Shown here: one piece after another, positions 17,072 to 29,044 of the stretch
Position numbering within the stretch: position 1 is the first letter of the stretch
Layout: the number at the start of each line of letters is the position of its first letter
NCBI RefSeq assembly: GCF_002280785.1
Contig: NZ_NCEQ01000001.1
Span: forward strand, 1 to 64,000
Reading direction: 5' to 3'
DNA length: 64,000 bases
Source of the DNA: Brevundimonas subvibrioides
Lineage (GTDB): Bacteria; Pseudomonadota; Alphaproteobacteria; Caulobacterales; Caulobacteraceae
Notes under the pieces: model-generated
What the model was told of the DNA's origin: nothing
Database searches by the model: none
What the model saw: only the letters and a program-made list of their open reading frames with translations
Position numbers and translations under genes: made by a program

Positions 17072-17799
17072 CCCTTGGTCGGAGAAAAGCGCGCCACCAG
17101 ATCATAGGCGGCGCCGGGGAAGGTTTGGAAAGCCCAGGTCACGCCGAGGCCGTCGCGCCAGGTGCGACGCTCAAGCCTCAGACAGGGGGCGCCGTCGGCG
17201 AGGCCCAGCCGCGCGGCCGCGTCGCCCTCGGCCCCCACGGCGGCGATGCGGTGCTCGGCCTCGGTCCAGGGCATGTGGGCCAGGAGCCATCCGCCGGGCG
17301 GCTCGGTCGAGAAGTCCGCCGTCTCGGCCTCAGGCGCCGTCTCCAGCGCGATCAGCCGGCGCTCGAAGGCGAACGGCAGGCCGTCGGCCAGATGCAGGGT
17401 CTCCAGCTCAATCACCCGGGCGCCGAGCCCCGTCTCGTCGGGCCGCGCCGGGCGCACGACGCGGGTGAGCAGACGGTGCTCGTAAGCCATGCCACGGCCC
17501 TCGACCTCGGACCGGATGTCGGGAATGGCGAGCAGCGCCGAGGAATGGACGGGCGGCGGGGCGACGACGGTGCCGGCCCGCTTGCGGCGCATCAGCAGAC
17601 CGCGCGCGGCCAGGTCCGAAAGGGCGCGCGACACCGTCATCCGGGCGCAGCCGTACTCCGCCATCAGGGCCGTCTCGGTCGGGACGCGGAAGCCTGGCCG
17701 CCACTCGCCCGAGGCGACGCGACGCTCGATGTCGCCGGCGATCCGGCGGTGAAGCGGTTCAGGCGTTTGCGGTTCAGGGTTCTGCGGCGCGTGATCCAT
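17068..17799 (-). CDS. hutC: Histidine utilization repressor HutC (GntR family)
   Basis: HutC represses hut genes and is released by urocanate. The 243-residue protein has an N-terminal GntR winged helix (residues about 16-75: [38 protein letters not shown]). A C-terminal UTRA effector domain follows ([37 protein letters not shown]). ATG 17799 is chosen because it begins just before the winged helix. A frame extending to 18255 runs into divergent hutU. It is the first gene of the minus-strand hut operon and faces hutU across the candidate operator at 17828. Confidence 0.93.
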   Translation of the reverse strand: MDHAPQNPEPQTPEPLHRRIAGDIERRVASGEWRPGFRVPTETALMAEYGCARMTVSRALSDLAARGLLMRRKRAGTVVAPPPVHSSALLAIPDIRSEVEGRGMAYEHRLLTRVVRPARPDETGLGARVIELETLHLADGLPFAFERRLIALETAPEAETADFSTEPPGGWLLAHMPWTEAEHRIAAVGAEGDAAARLGLADGAPCLRLERRTWRDGLGVTWAFQTFPGAAYDLVARFSPTKG

Positions 17800-17827
17800 G
17801 CGCCGAACGTGCCGCTTGCCTCGATTA

Positions 17828-17839
17828 ATGTCTAGACAT
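17828..17839. promoter_or_regulatory. Candidate HutC operator between hutC and hutU
   Basis: ATGTCTAGACAT is a perfect 12-bp palindrome 28 bases upstream of hutC and 51 bases upstream of hutU. It lies in an AT-richer patch of the short divergent region. GntR/HutC proteins bind short palindromes of this kind, so one site could control both operons. Confidence 0.7.
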
Positions 17840-17890
17840 AACACTGGGGGCCACGACAGACGGCCTGCTGCAGGCCGCATGGAGGATTCG

Positions 17891-19555
17891 ATGACCGCCA
17901 CGCGCAACAGCCGTATCGTCCGCGCCCCTCGCGGGACCGAGATGACGGCCCGGACCTGGGCCGCCGAGGCCGCCCTGCGGATGCTGATGAACAATCTCGA
18001 TCCCGAGGTGGCCGAGCGGCCGGAGGATCTCGTGGTGTATGGCGGCATCGGCAAGGCGGCGCGGGACTGGGCCAGTTTCGACCGGATCGTCGAGAGCCTG
18101 CGCGCCCTGGCGCCGGACGAGACCCTGCTGGTGCAATCGGGCAAGCCGGTCGGGGTGTTCCGGACCCATGAGGACGCGCCGCGCGTGCTGATCGCCAACT
18201 CCAACCTGGTGCCCAAATGGGCGACCTGGGAGCATTTCAACGAACTCGATCGCAAGGGTCTGATGATGTACGGCCAGATGACGGCCGGGTCGTGGATCTA
18301 CATCGGCACCCAGGGGATCGTTCAGGGCACCTACGAGACCTTCATGGAGGCAGGCCGCCAGCACCATGGCGGCGACTGGTCCGGCAAGTGGATCCTGACC
18401 GCCGGTCTCGGCGGCATGGGCGGGGCCCAGACCCTGGCCGCGACCATGGCCGGCGCCTCCTGCCTCGCCGTCGAATGCCAGCGCAGCCGGATCGAGATGC
18501 GGCTGAAGACCCGCTACCTCGATGTCATGGCCGGGACCCTGGACGAGGCGCTCGCCCTGATCGAGGAGGCGGGAGGTATCGGCAAGCCCATCTCCGTCGG
18601 CCTGCTCGGCAACGCCGCCGAGGTTCTGCCCGAGATGGTCCGGCGTGGCGTGCGGCCCGACCTCGTCACCGACCAGACCAGCGCCCACGACCTCATCAAC
18701 GGCTACCTGCCCGCCGGCTGGACCGTGGCCGAATGGGAAGACAAGCGCGTTTCCGACCCTGACGCCGTCGAGGCGGCGGCGCGCCAATCCTGCGCCGTCC
18801 ATGTGCAGGCCATGCTCGACTTCCAGGCGGCGGGCATCCCGGTCACCGACTACGGCAACAACATCCGTCAGGTCGCCTTCGACGAGGGCGTGGCCAACGC
18901 CTTCGACTTCCCCGGCTTCGTGCCGGCCTATATCCGCCCCCTGTTCTGCCGCGGGATCGGCCCGTTCCGCTGGGCCGCCCTGACCGGCGATCCGGACGAT
19001 ATCCGCAAGACCGACGCGGCGATGAAGCGGCTGTTTGCCGACAACGCCGGCCTGCACCGTTGGCTCGACATGGCGGGCGAGCGGATCGCCTTCCAGGGGC
19101 TGCCCGCCCGCATCTGCTGGATCGGTCTGGGCGACCGGCATCGGGCCGGTCTGATGTTCAACGAGATGGTCGCCTCGGGCGAACTGAGCGGCCCGATCGT
19201 CATCGGACGGGATCACCTCGACAGCGGCTCCGTCGCCAGCCCGAACCGCGAGACCGAAGCGATGATGGACGGCTCGGACGCCGTGTCTGACTGGCCGCTG
19301 CTGAACGCTCTGCTGAACACCGCGTCGGGCGCGAGCTGGGTGTCGTTGCATCATGGCGGCGGGGTCGGCATGGGCTACTCCCAGCACTCGGGCGTGGTCA
19401 TCGTCGCGGACGGCACGCCGGAGGCGGCGAAGCGGCTGGAGCGGGTCCTGTGGAACGACCCGGCGACGGGCGTCATGCGCCACGCCGACGCCGGCTATGA
19501 GATCGCCCGCGCCGCTGCGCGCGAGCACGGCCTGAATCTTCCGAGCCTGTCGTGA
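17891..19555 (+). CDS. hutU: Urocanate hydratase HutU
   Basis: HutU converts urocanate to imidazolonepropionate with tightly bound NAD+. The 554-residue length is typical. Recognisable segments are [20 protein letters not shown], the NAD-binding [36 protein letters not shown], the Cys-containing [17 protein letters not shown], and the glycine-rich end [20 protein letters not shown] 17891 has GGAGGA 4 bases upstream. A repeat element follows 1 base after the stop, separating hutU from hutH. Confidence 0.98.
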   Translation: MTATRNSRIVRAPRGTEMTARTWAAEAALRMLMNNLDPEVAERPEDLVVYGGIGKAARDWASFDRIVESLRALAPDETLLVQSGKPVGVFRTHEDAPRVLIANSNLVPKWATWEHFNELDRKGLMMYGQMTAGSWIYIGTQGIVQGTYETFMEAGRQHHGGDWSGKWILTAGLGGMGGAQTLAATMAGASCLAVECQRSRIEMRLKTRYLDVMAGTLDEALALIEEAGGIGKPISVGLLGNAAEVLPEMVRRGVRPDLVTDQTSAHDLINGYLPAGWTVAEWEDKRVSDPDAVEAAARQSCAVHVQAMLDFQAAGIPVTDYGNNIRQVAFDEGVANAFDFPGFVPAYIRPLFCRGIGPFRWAALTGDPDDIRKTDAAMKRLFADNAGLHRWLDMAGERIAFQGLPARICWIGLGDRHRAGLMFNEMVASGELSGPIVIGRDHLDSGSVASPNRETEAMMDGSDAVSDWPLLNALLNTASGASWVSLHHGGGVGMGYSQHSGVVIVADGTPEAAKRLERVLWNDPATGVMRHADAGYEIARAAAREHGLNLPSLS

Positions 19556-19722
19556 CCCTCTCCCGGTGGGAGAGGGAGATCGCGCACGGCGGCGCAGCCG
19601 TCGTCCTTGCGCGGTCGGGTGAGGGTTGAACCTCACCTGTGACGCACGCCCCTCACCCTTTCGCGCAAGTCCGATCGCCTGGCGGCTCTCGGGCGCTCAA
19701 GCCCTCTCCCACCGGGAGAGGG
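19556..19722. repeat. 167-bp element with 21-bp terminal inverted repeats between hutU and hutH
   Basis: Each end is a hairpin: CCCTCTCCC-GGT-GGGAGAGGG at 19556-19576 and CCCTCTCCC-ACC-GGGAGAGGG at 19702-19722. The two ends are exact reverse complements over 21 bases. The interior holds further inverted matches (GGTGAGGG against CCCTCACC, and CCTCACC after GGTGAGGGTTGAA). It codes for nothing and begins 1 base after the hutU stop. The structure resembles a MITE or paired REP element. Confidence 0.85.
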
Positions 19723-19736
19723 AAAGGAATGACTGA

Positions 19737-21266
19737 ATGACCCACCTTGTTCTCGGCGCCGAACCCCTCACACTCGCCCAGTTGCGCGTCGTCCTCGACG
19801 GTCCGGTGACCGTCGATCTCGCCCCCGCGGCCTGGATCGATGTCGACAAGAGCGCCGCCACCGTCGCCGCCATCATCGCCGAGGGCCGCACGGTCTATGG
19901 CATCAACACCGGCTTCGGCCTGCTGGCCAGCACCTCGATCGCGCCCGGCGATCTGGAGACGCTGCAAAAGAACCTGGTGCTCAGCCATGCCTGCGGCGTC
20001 GGTCCGCTGCTGGACGACGCGGTCGTTCGCCTGATCCTGGTCCTGAAGATCGCCAGTCTGTCGAAGGGCGCCTCGGGCGTCCGGCGCGAGACCCTCGAGG
20101 CGCTCATCGCTCTGGTGAACGCCGACGTCCTGCCCTGTATTCCGTCCAAGGGTTCGGTCGGCGCCTCCGGCGATCTGGCCCCGCTGGCCCATATGTCCTG
20201 CGTCCTGATCGGCGTGGGCGAGGCGCGGCATCGGGGCGAGACGCTCGATGCCGAGGCGGCTTTGGCGCGGGCCGGACTGTCGGTCCTGACCCTGGGCCCC
20301 AAGGAAGGCCTCGCCCTGTTGAACGGCACCCAGTGTTCGACCGCGCTGGCGCTGGCTGGTCTGTTCGCCACGGAGGCCGCCTTCGCCGCCGGGATCGCGG
20401 CAGGGGCCCTGTCGGTCGATGCCCTGATGGGATCGGACGCGCCGTTCGATGCTCGCATCCACGCCTTGCGCAACCAGCCCGGCCAGATCGATGTCGCCGG
20501 GACCCTGCGCGCACTGATGGTCGGAAGCGACATTCGCGACAGCCACCGCGACGACTGTTCCAAGGTGCAGGACCCCTACTCCCTGCGCTGCCAGCCCCAG
20601 GTCATGGGGGCGGTGCTGGATGTAATCCGCAGCGCCGCCGCGACGCTGGGGCGCGAGGCCAATGCGGTGACCGACAATCCGCTGGTCTTCATCGAGGACG
20701 GCGACGTGATTTCCGGCGGCAATTTCCATGCTGAACCCGTCGCCTTCGCCGCCGACCAGCTGGCCATGGTCCTGTGCGAGATCGGCAATATCTCGGAGCG
20801 GCGAACCGCCATCCTGGTCGATCCCAAGATGAGCGAACTGCCTGCCTTCCTCGTGCGCGAGAGCGGGCTGAACTCCGGCTTCATGATCGCCCAGGTGACC
20901 GCCGCCGCCCTCGTCGCCGAGAACCGGATGATGAGCCATCCGTGCAGCGTCGACACCGTCCCGACCTCGGCCAATCAGGAGGACCATGTCTCCATGGCCA
21001 CCCATGGCGCGCGACGCCTGCTGGAGATGGCGGAGAACACCGCGACTGTCGTCGGCATCGAGCTTCTGGCCGCCGCCCAGGGCATCGAATTCCGGCGTCC
21101 GCTCAGGAGTTCGCCGGCGCTGGAGGCGGTATGGTCGATCGTGCGGGAGGCGGTCGCCGCCTATGACAGCGACCACTATTTCGCACCGGATATCGCACGC
21201 GCCACCGACGGGGTGCGGGCCGGTCGTTACCGGCAGTTCGCGGCGGAACTTCTGCCCTCGACCTGA
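19737..21266 (+). CDS. hutH: Histidine ammonia-lyase HutH
   Basis: HutH removes ammonia from histidine to give urocanate, the first step of the pathway. The 509-residue protein has the MIO cofactor triad Ala143-Ser144-Gly145 ([15 protein letters not shown]). It also has the opening [46 protein letters not shown] and [15 protein letters not shown]. Length is normal. It lies 14 bases after the repeat element, in the hutU transcript. Confidence 0.98.
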   Translation: MTHLVLGAEPLTLAQLRVVLDGPVTVDLAPAAWIDVDKSAATVAAIIAEGRTVYGINTGFGLLASTSIAPGDLETLQKNLVLSHACGVGPLLDDAVVRLILVLKIASLSKGASGVRRETLEALIALVNADVLPCIPSKGSVGASGDLAPLAHMSCVLIGVGEARHRGETLDAEAALARAGLSVLTLGPKEGLALLNGTQCSTALALAGLFATEAAFAAGIAAGALSVDALMGSDAPFDARIHALRNQPGQIDVAGTLRALMVGSDIRDSHRDDCSKVQDPYSLRCQPQVMGAVLDVIRSAAATLGREANAVTDNPLVFIEDGDVISGGNFHAEPVAFAADQLAMVLCEIGNISERRTAILVDPKMSELPAFLVRESGLNSGFMIAQVTAAALVAENRMMSHPCSVDTVPTSANQEDHVSMATHGARRLLEMAENTATVVGIELLAAAQGIEFRRPLRSSPALEAVWSIVREAVAAYDSDHYFAPDIARATDGVRAGRYRQFAAELLPST

Positions 21267-21277
21267 CACGCCGCCGC

Positions 21278-21351
21278 GCGCCCTCCGGGGCTGGAGCAGG
21301 CTCTGGAACAGGGTCCGGGAAGACCGGAGGGTCCGCCGGGACGGAGGGCGC
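21278..21351. terminator. Inverted repeat between converging hutH and cheE
   Basis: GCGCCCTCCG (21278-21287) and CGGAGGGCGC (21342-21351) are exact reverse complements with a 54-base loop that itself contains GGTCCGGGAAGACC and nested CCGGAGG copies. It occupies most of the 86-base gap between hutH and cheE. It probably shields both operons from read-through. No T-tract. Confidence 0.5.
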
Positions 21352-21352
21352 C

Positions 21353-21799
21353 CTAGCGGCTCTGGGTGATCGAGCGCAGGCCGGCCAACAAGGTCTCGCT
21401 GGTGCGTCCGACGCGGCATCCGCTCGCAAGGATCAGGCGCAACGCCTGGGTGTGGACCTGAATCGACGGCCAGTGCCAGGTCTCGGCCTGGAGCATCCGG
21501 TCGGAGACCTCGCACAGACTGTAGGCCGCATGGAAGAGCGGGCCGGTGTCGAAATAGCCCGCCACATCCACGATCGACGACGCCAGGGCGTAGACGCGCG
21601 GTCCCGCATCGATGGCCGCCTCGGCGCACAGGGCGTCGAGCGCGTCCAGCGTTGCGACCACGGCGGCCATGGCGTCGTCGCGATGGGTTTCCAGCCTGGC
21701 GGTCGCCTGCCGCTCGAGGTCGCGGACCTGGCTGCCGCCCGGATCCTGAAGTTGCCGCGCCAGCGTGCTCTTGATCTTGAACGTCCGGGCTTCGCTCAC
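21353..21799 (-). CDS. cheE: Chemotaxis-cluster protein CheE
   Basis: This 148-residue, mostly helical soluble protein is the last gene of the chemotaxis operon, where Caulobacter has cheE. It starts with GTG at 21799, overlapping the upstream response-regulator stop by GTGA. Segments include ARQLQDPGGSQVRDLERQA and VYALASSIVDVAGYFDTGPL. The exact biochemical role is unknown; in Caulobacter it modulates CheA-linked signalling. The identification is by position, size and overall helical character. Confidence 0.8.
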   Translation of the reverse strand: MSEARTFKIKSTLARQLQDPGGSQVRDLERQATARLETHRDDAMAAVVATLDALDALCAEAAIDAGPRVYALASSIVDVAGYFDTGPLFHAAYSLCEVSDRMLQAETWHWPSIQVHTQALRLILASGCRVGRTSETLLAGLRSITQSR

Positions 21800-22395
21800 A
21801 GTGCGACCTTCATCGGCTTCATCATCATATCGATCGAGGTCTGATCCATGTTCGCCTCGGTGGCGGCGCCGACGTGTTCGGACAGATCGCCGCTACGCCG
21901 GCCCGGCAGTCCCACCGGGGGGCCCAGGCTGCGCACCCGACGATCCGGCCCCACATAGGTGTCGCATTCCACCAGGTTCCGCTCGTCGGCGCCCAGCCAG
22001 AGGATGCGTTGCAAGAGGACGTTCGGCGTCAGCGGCTTGGTGACGACGAAGCTCGCCCCGCAGTCGCGCCCCTTCCGCACCTTCGACTGGGCGGCGTGTC
22101 CGGTCAGAAGGATCACCGGCGTGTAGCGTATCGGTGGCTCGGTCTCGCGCCGCAGCCAGCGCGTGAAGTCATAGCCGTCCATCTCCGGCATCGAACAGTC
22201 GATAAGCACCAGATCGACATCGCGCGTCTCCACGATCGACACGGCCTCGGGCGTGGACCCGCACTTGATCTGCTGCTTGACCCCGAAGCCGTGGAAGATC
22301 GAACTCAGCATATCGAGCGAATTCTGATTGTGATCGACCAGAAGCACTTTCGAGCGCGCCAGGTTGACCCGGTCCGGGGTGGAAGGACGCGCCAT
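21796..22395 (-). CDS. CheY-type response regulator with C-terminal extension (CheYIII position)
   Basis: The 199-residue protein has a receiver domain with phosphoacceptor Asp66 (LVLIDCSMPEMDGYDF), Thr98 and Lys120 (VVTKPL). It is followed by an extension of about 65 residues with the VGPDRR...GRRSGD motif. That basic motif recurs in response regulators of alphaproteobacterial chemotaxis clusters. It lies 5 bases after cheU and overlaps cheE. It corresponds to Caulobacter cheYIII by gene order. Confidence 0.9.
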   Translation of the reverse strand: MARPSTPDRVNLARSKVLLVDHNQNSLDMLSSIFHGFGVKQQIKCGSTPEAVSIVETRDVDLVLIDCSMPEMDGYDFTRWLRRETEPPIRYTPVILLTGHAAQSKVRKGRDCGASFVVTKPLTPNVLLQRILWLGADERNLVECDTYVGPDRRVRSLGPPVGLPGRRSGDLSEHVGAATEANMDQTSIDMMMKPMKVAL

Positions 22396-22399
22396 GGCT

Positions 22400-22741
22400 T
22401 CAGTCGAACAGGGTCAGTTCGCCGGATGGCGCGGACATCGAGGGACGGATACCGGGGTCGCCGACGAGACGGTCGTAGAGGTCCGAAAGGGTCAGGGCGT
22501 GCAGGGCCGTGGCCAGGGGCGCGCCGGCGCCCAGGGCGGCGGCGAGACCGCTGAGTCCGTCGAGGCGCTGGATCAGGAGGTCGAAGTCCTGGACGCTGGA
22601 CATGGTCTCGGCGCGGCGCTCGGCCGGGCAGTCCGTCATCAGCTCGGACGTCAGGTCCGCGAGGTCTTCGAGACGCTCCCGGATTTCCGCCAGTTCGTTG
22701 GAGACGGAGACCAGCAGGTCGCGGCTTCGGTACTGGGACAT
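22400..22741 (-). CDS. cheU: Chemotaxis-cluster protein CheU
   Basis: This 113-residue acidic helical protein lies exactly where Caulobacter carries cheU, between cheD and the third cheY. The N-terminal half is predicted coiled coil (LLVSVSNELAEIRERLEDLA). No enzyme motif is visible, and its function is unknown. Its ATG overlaps the cheD stop (TGATG). Confidence 0.78.
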   Translation of the reverse strand: MSQYRSRDLLVSVSNELAEIRERLEDLADLTSELMTDCPAERRAETMSSVQDFDLLIQRLDGLSGLAAALGAGAPLATALHALTLSDLYDRLVGDPGIRPSMSAPSGELTLFD

Positions 22742-23283
22742 CAGAACAGCTCCACGGCGCCGGTGGCGACCGGTTCGATGCGGGGGGAAGCCTGGACCGG
22801 CACATGGCCGTCCGTGACCGCGCGTTGCAGGGCTCGCCCGGTGGCGGGCCAGTAGTGAAGGCGGCGACCGCCCAGGCCGCGCAGGCTGCCGCCGACGACG
22901 GGAATGCCTTCATCGCGCAGGAAGCGTTCGGCGAAGTCGGCGTTCTGCAGGCCGACGTCGCGCAGACTGTCGAACATCCGGCCGCCGCCGAACAGCTTGG
23001 CCTCCAGCCGGTCGCGACGCGCCCCGGCCTTCATCACATCGTTGATCAGAAGTTCCATCGCATAGGCGCCGTAGCGGCGGCCTGCATCAGTGCCTGCCCC
23101 GGCGCCTTCCGGCAGCAGGAAGTGGTTCATGCCGCCGACGCCGGTATCGGGATCGCGTAAACACATGGCCACGCAGCTGCCCAGGATGGTGGTCAGCATC
23201 ACGTTCCGGTCAGACGTCACATGGTGCTCGCCCTGGCCCACGTGGATTCGCTGCTCGGTCGCCAGGGCGTCGGCGGACATCAT
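22741..23283 (-). CDS. cheD: Chemoreceptor glutamine deamidase CheD
   Basis: CheD deamidates specific glutamines of chemoreceptors. The 180-residue protein has the catalytic Cys37 in [14 protein letters not shown] and the catalytic His54 in [13 protein letters not shown]. The family segments KLFGGGRMF and [16 protein letters not shown] are also present. Two tandem ATG codons (23283 and 23280) are possible; the first overlaps the cheY stop by ATGA. Confidence 0.96.
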   Translation of the reverse strand: MMSADALATEQRIHVGQGEHHVTSDRNVMLTTILGSCVAMCLRDPDTGVGGMNHFLLPEGAGAGTDAGRRYGAYAMELLINDVMKAGARRDRLEAKLFGGGRMFDSLRDVGLQNADFAERFLRDEGIPVVGGSLRGLGGRRLHYWPATGRALQRAVTDGHVPVQASPRIEPVATGAVELF

Positions 23284-23669
23284 GTCAGGGGCCCGAACAC
23301 GCCTTCCAGCTTCTCTTTCAGCTGGGCGACGGTGAAGGGTTTGACCAGGTAGTTGTTGACGCCGAACTGAACGGCGCGCTGGACCAGTTCCTTGTCGGCC
23401 CGGCCGGTCAGCATGATGAAGGCGGCGCCCTGGGTCGGCGGGTGAGAGCGCACAGCGCGCAACAGGCCCAGCCCGTCGAGCTTGGGCATGTTGAAGTCTG
23501 AAATCACCAGGTGCGCGGGTTTGGTGATCATCTCGCGCAGGCCGGCTTCGCCGTCGGGCGCCTCGCGGAACTCACGAAACCCGATCTGTTGCAGGCTGTT
23601 GCGGATGAGGCTGCGCATCGACATCTGGTCGTCGACGATGAGGACATGAATGGCGGAAGCGGCGGGCAT
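23280..23669 (-). CDS. CheY-type response regulator (CheYII position)
   Basis: This 129-residue single-domain receiver has the acidic pair DD13-14, phosphoacceptor Asp58 ([17 protein letters not shown]), the switch Thr (IMLTGRA) and conserved Lys (NYLVKPF). Such proteins bind FliM. ATG 23669 has GAGG 8 bases upstream; a TTG one codon earlier is possible. It lies between cheB and cheD, as cheYII does in Caulobacter. Confidence 0.93.
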   Translation of the reverse strand: MPAASAIHVLIVDDQMSMRSLIRNSLQQIGFREFREAPDGEAGLREMITKPAHLVISDFNMPKLDGLGLLRAVRSHPPTQGAAFIMLTGRADKELVQRAVQFGVNNYLVKPFTVAQLKEKLEGVFGPLT

Positions 23670-23678
23670 CAAAAATCC

Positions 23679-24719
23679 TCAGGCGTTTGTCTGTGCGCGG
23701 GACGAGGCGCACAGATCGAGAATGGCGGATGAAAGACGGTTGAGCGGGAGCTGGCGTTCGACGGCGCCGATCTCGTGGGCGATGCGCGGCATGCCGTAGA
23801 CGACGCAGCTGGCCTCATCCTGACCCAGGGTGTGGGCGCCGGCGTTGCGCATCTCGAGCAGACCTTGCGCGCCGTCGCGGCCCATCCCGGTCAGGATGAC
23901 GCCGGTCATGGGTTTGCGCAGGCGGGCGATCGATCGGAACAGGACGTCGACCGACGGGCGGTGGCCGCTGACCGTGTCGCCCTGGCTCAGGCGGCAACGC
24001 GGCGTCGCCCCCGAAACCTCGAGATGGGCGACGCCGCCCGGGGCCAGATAGACGTGACCGGGCATCAGGGTCGCGCCGTCGACGGCCTCGCTGACCGTGG
24101 CGGCGGACATCTTGTCGAGGCGGGCGGCGAAACTGGGCGTGAAGGTCGCCGGCATGTGCTGGGTGATCACCGTCGCCGGGCAGTTGGCCGGGAAGGCGGA
24201 CACGATGGTGATCAGGGCTTCAACGCCGCCGGTCGAGGCGCCGATGGCCAGGATGTGGTCGGCGCCCGGGCGGTAGTCGGTGCGCGGACGCGGTGCTTCG
24301 ACGGCCTCGCGGGCCCGGACGCGGGAGCGGGCGGCGGTCTTCACCTTCAGGGTCAGTTCAGCGAAGGCCTCGACGGCGGTAACGCCGGCGCCGGGTTTGC
24401 CGACCGCATCGATCGCGCCCATCTCCAGCGCTCTGAGGGTGACCTCGGCGCCGGCCTGGGTCAGGGTCGAGACCATGACCACGGGCATGGGCCGCAGGCG
24501 CATGATCTTCTCGAGGAATTCCAGCCCGTTCATGTTGGGCATCTCGACATCAAGCGTGATGACGTCGGGGTTCAGGTCCTTGATCAGGGCGCGGGCTTCC
24601 AGCGGATCGGCGGCCGAGCCGACGACCTCGATCTCAGGATCGCGACGCAGGGCGGCCGTGATCAGGCCGCGCATCGTGGGCGAGTCGTCGACGACCAGAA
24701 CACGGATGGGCGCACTCAT
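23679..24719 (-). CDS. cheB: Chemotaxis protein-glutamate methylesterase CheB
   Basis: CheB removes methyl groups from chemoreceptors when phosphorylated by CheA. The 346-residue protein has an N-terminal receiver domain (Asp57 in [17 protein letters not shown]). After a linker comes the methylesterase domain, with catalytic Ser in [14 protein letters not shown], His in [15 protein letters not shown] and Asp in [16 protein letters not shown] 24719 overlaps the cheR stop (ATGA). Confidence 0.97.
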   Translation of the reverse strand: MSAPIRVLVVDDSPTMRGLITAALRRDPEIEVVGSAADPLEARALIKDLNPDVITLDVEMPNMNGLEFLEKIMRLRPMPVVMVSTLTQAGAEVTLRALEMGAIDAVGKPGAGVTAVEAFAELTLKVKTAARSRVRAREAVEAPRPRTDYRPGADHILAIGASTGGVEALITIVSAFPANCPATVITQHMPATFTPSFAARLDKMSAATVSEAVDGATLMPGHVYLAPGGVAHLEVSGATPRCRLSQGDTVSGHRPSVDVLFRSIARLRKPMTGVILTGMGRDGAQGLLEMRNAGAHTLGQDEASCVVYGMPRIAHEIGAVERQLPLNRLSSAILDLCASSRAQTNA

Positions 24720-25600
24720 GGCGCCAGCCTGTAGGTTGTGAGGCCGGACGGGGTCAGCTGGTTGACGGCGGACCCGCTGACGCGTTCCGAATGACCGATG
24801 TAGAGGGTGGCGCCGGGCGTCATCAGCGGGGTGAACCGCTTCCACACCCGCTCCTGGGTCGCGTCGTCGAAATAGATCACCACGTTGCGGCAGAAGATGA
24901 CGTCGAACTTGTGCCGCATGGGCCAGTTGCCGATCAGGTTCAACTCACGGAACGAGACGAGCTCGCGCAGCGCGGCACTGGCCGACAGCATGTCTCGGCC
25001 GTGAGCCGGCGCCTTCTCGAAGAAGCGGTTGCGCAGCATCGGCGGCGCGGCTTCAAGATGTTCGGCGGAATAGACGCCGGCGATGCCCTCGGCGACCATG
25101 TTCGGATCGATGTCGGTGGCCAGGATGCGGAAGTCGAGATCGTTGGCTTCCGGCAGGACCGCCAGCGCGGTCATGGCCATGGAATAGGGCTCCTGCCCGT
25201 TCGAACAGGCGGCCGACCACAGGCGGACCCGCTCGCCCCGACGGGCGCGCTCGGCCAGACCGGGCATGACCTGGTCGCGCAGGTGTTCGAAATGGTGGGG
25301 CTCGCGGAAGAAGCGGGTGACGTTGGTCGTCAGGGCGGCCGTCATCAGCTGACGCTCGTCCACGCCGTCCGCGCCCTGCACCAGTTCGCAGTAGTCGCGG
25401 AAGCTGCGCAGACCCAGGGTCCGCAGCCGCTTGGCGAGGCGCGAATAGACCAGCGCGGCCTTGCCGTCGCTCAGGGCTATGCCCGCATAGCTGTGCAGGA
25501 TTTCGGCGATGTGGCGGAAGTCCTCGGCGGTGAAGACGAACTCGCCTTCGACCAGGGATTCACGCCCGGCGGCCCTTCGTGATCCTGAATCCGAGGTCAT
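24716..25600 (-). CDS. cheR: Chemotaxis methyltransferase CheR
   Basis: CheR methylates receptor glutamates using S-adenosylmethionine. The 294-residue protein has the N-terminal helical domain ([36 protein letters not shown]). A Rossmann methyltransferase domain follows ([44 protein letters not shown]). ATG 25600 overlaps the cheW stop (ATGA); a frame extending to 25975 lies inside cheW. The receptor upstream ends in WEEF, the docking tail for CheR. Confidence 0.97.
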   Translation of the reverse strand: MTSDSGSRRAAGRESLVEGEFVFTAEDFRHIAEILHSYAGIALSDGKAALVYSRLAKRLRTLGLRSFRDYCELVQGADGVDERQLMTAALTTNVTRFFREPHHFEHLRDQVMPGLAERARRGERVRLWSAACSNGQEPYSMAMTALAVLPEANDLDFRILATDIDPNMVAEGIAGVYSAEHLEAAPPMLRNRFFEKAPAHGRDMLSASAALRELVSFRELNLIGNWPMRHKFDVIFCRNVVIYFDDATQERVWKRFTPLMTPGATLYIGHSERVSGSAVNQLTPSGLTTYRLAP

Positions 25601-26055
25601 GCGGCTTCGGCTTCGACTTCTGGAACGATCCGGTCCAGTTCGATCAGGCTGATCAGGCGGCCCTCGAGGGCGAACAGGCCTTTGACGAAGGACTTCACCT
25701 GTTCGCTGGCGACATCCGGCGTCGGCTGCAGCGCTTCGTCGGTCAGCTGGATAATGTCCGACACGGCGTCGACCAGCAGGCCGACCATCCGGCCGCCGAT
25801 ATGGGCCACCATGATGACGTGGCGCTCGGACGGTTCCGAAGTTCGCAGGCCGAAGCGGGCGCCCAGGTCGATGATCGGCAGGACGGCGCCGCGAAGGTTG
25901 ATGACGCCCTTCATGCAGACGGGCGCACGGGGAAGCGGCGTCGCCGGGGTCCAGCCGCGAATCTCCCGCACGCACATGATGTCCACGCAGAACTCCTGCT
26001 CTCCGATGCGGAAGGCGATCAGCTCACGGGCGGCGGCGTTGGTGGCTTCGGTCAT
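25597..26055 (-). CDS. cheW: Chemotaxis adaptor CheW
   Basis: CheW couples CheA to receptors in the signalling array. The 152-residue protein is a single CheW domain ([56 protein letters not shown]). It lies 2 bases after cheA and overlaps cheR. Confidence 0.97.
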   Translation of the reverse strand: MTEATNAAARELIAFRIGEQEFCVDIMCVREIRGWTPATPLPRAPVCMKGVINLRGAVLPIIDLGARFGLRTSEPSERHVIMVAHIGGRMVGLLVDAVSDIIQLTDEALQPTPDVASEQVKSFVKGLFALEGRLISLIELDRIVPEVEAEAA

Positions 26056-26057
26056 GA

Positions 26058-28400
<2,343 letters not shown>

Positions 28401-28403
28401 GGA

Positions 28404-28769
28404 TCAGGCCGCCACACGACGGACGGCGTCGATCAGCCTGGCCGGGTCGAACGGTTTGACGATCCAGCCGGTGGCCCCGGCGTCGCGGGCGCGCTGCTTC
28501 TTCACGGCATCGCTCTCGGTCGTGAGCACCAGCACGGGCGTGGCGCGATGGTTGGGGTCCGCACGGACACCCTCGATCACGCCGAAGCCGTCCATACGGG
28601 GCATGTTGATGTCGGTGATGATGACGTCGGCCCCCTCGGCCGCCAGCGTCTCCAGCCCGTCGATGCCGTCGACGGCCTGGATGACGCGGTAGCCCGCCTC
28701 GACCAGGGCCATCATCAGCATCTCGCGCATGGTGCGGCTATCATCGATGGTCAGCACGGTCTTGATCAC
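28404..28769 (-). CDS. CheY-type response regulator (CheYI position)
   Basis: This 121-residue receiver starts with GTG at 28769, overlapping the upstream STAS gene stop (GTGA). It has DD9-10 (VLTIDDSRTMREML), phosphoacceptor Asp53 (VIITDINMPRMDGFGVI), Thr in VLVLTTESD and Lys in GWIVKPFD. The closeness to classic CheY and its position before cheA make it the likely main motor-binding CheY. Confidence 0.95.
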   Translation of the reverse strand: MIKTVLTIDDSRTMREMLMMALVEAGYRVIQAVDGIDGLETLAAEGADVIITDINMPRMDGFGVIEGVRADPNHRATPVLVLTTESDAVKKQRARDAGATGWIVKPFDPARLIDAVRRVAA

Positions 28770-29044
28770 GAGAGGGCTCCCAGCGGGCGATCGGCCGAGG
28801 CCGCCCCGAATGCATTCCATTGATCGGCGAACTCACGCGACACATCGTCGATCTTCAGCACATGACCGTCGGTGGCCCAGGTCTGCTGCGCCGAGATCAG
28901 GACCTGGAGGCACAGGCCGCCGAGACGCTCGACGCGCGAGGCGTCGATGACGACCGGCTGACCGCGCATCGGCAGCAGGGCCGCTTTCAGCGCGTCGGCC
29001 TGGGCCAGGTCGAGGACAGGCGGAAGGGACAGGGAGGCGCTCAT
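28766..29044 (-). CDS. STAS-domain protein of the chemotaxis operon
   Basis: This 92-residue single STAS domain (LDLAQADALKAALLPMRGQP; VVIDASRVERLGGLCLQVLI) sits between the receptor and the first cheY, where Caulobacter has cheX. The Ser that is phosphorylated in SpoIIAA-type anti-anti-sigma factors is replaced (LGGLCL instead of the usual DSSG), so it probably does not work by serine phosphorylation. Start ATG 29044 overlaps the receptor stop. Confidence 0.88.
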   Translation of the reverse strand: MSASLSLPPVLDLAQADALKAALLPMRGQPVVIDASRVERLGGLCLQVLISAQQTWATDGHVLKIDDVSREFADQWNAFGAASADRPLGALS

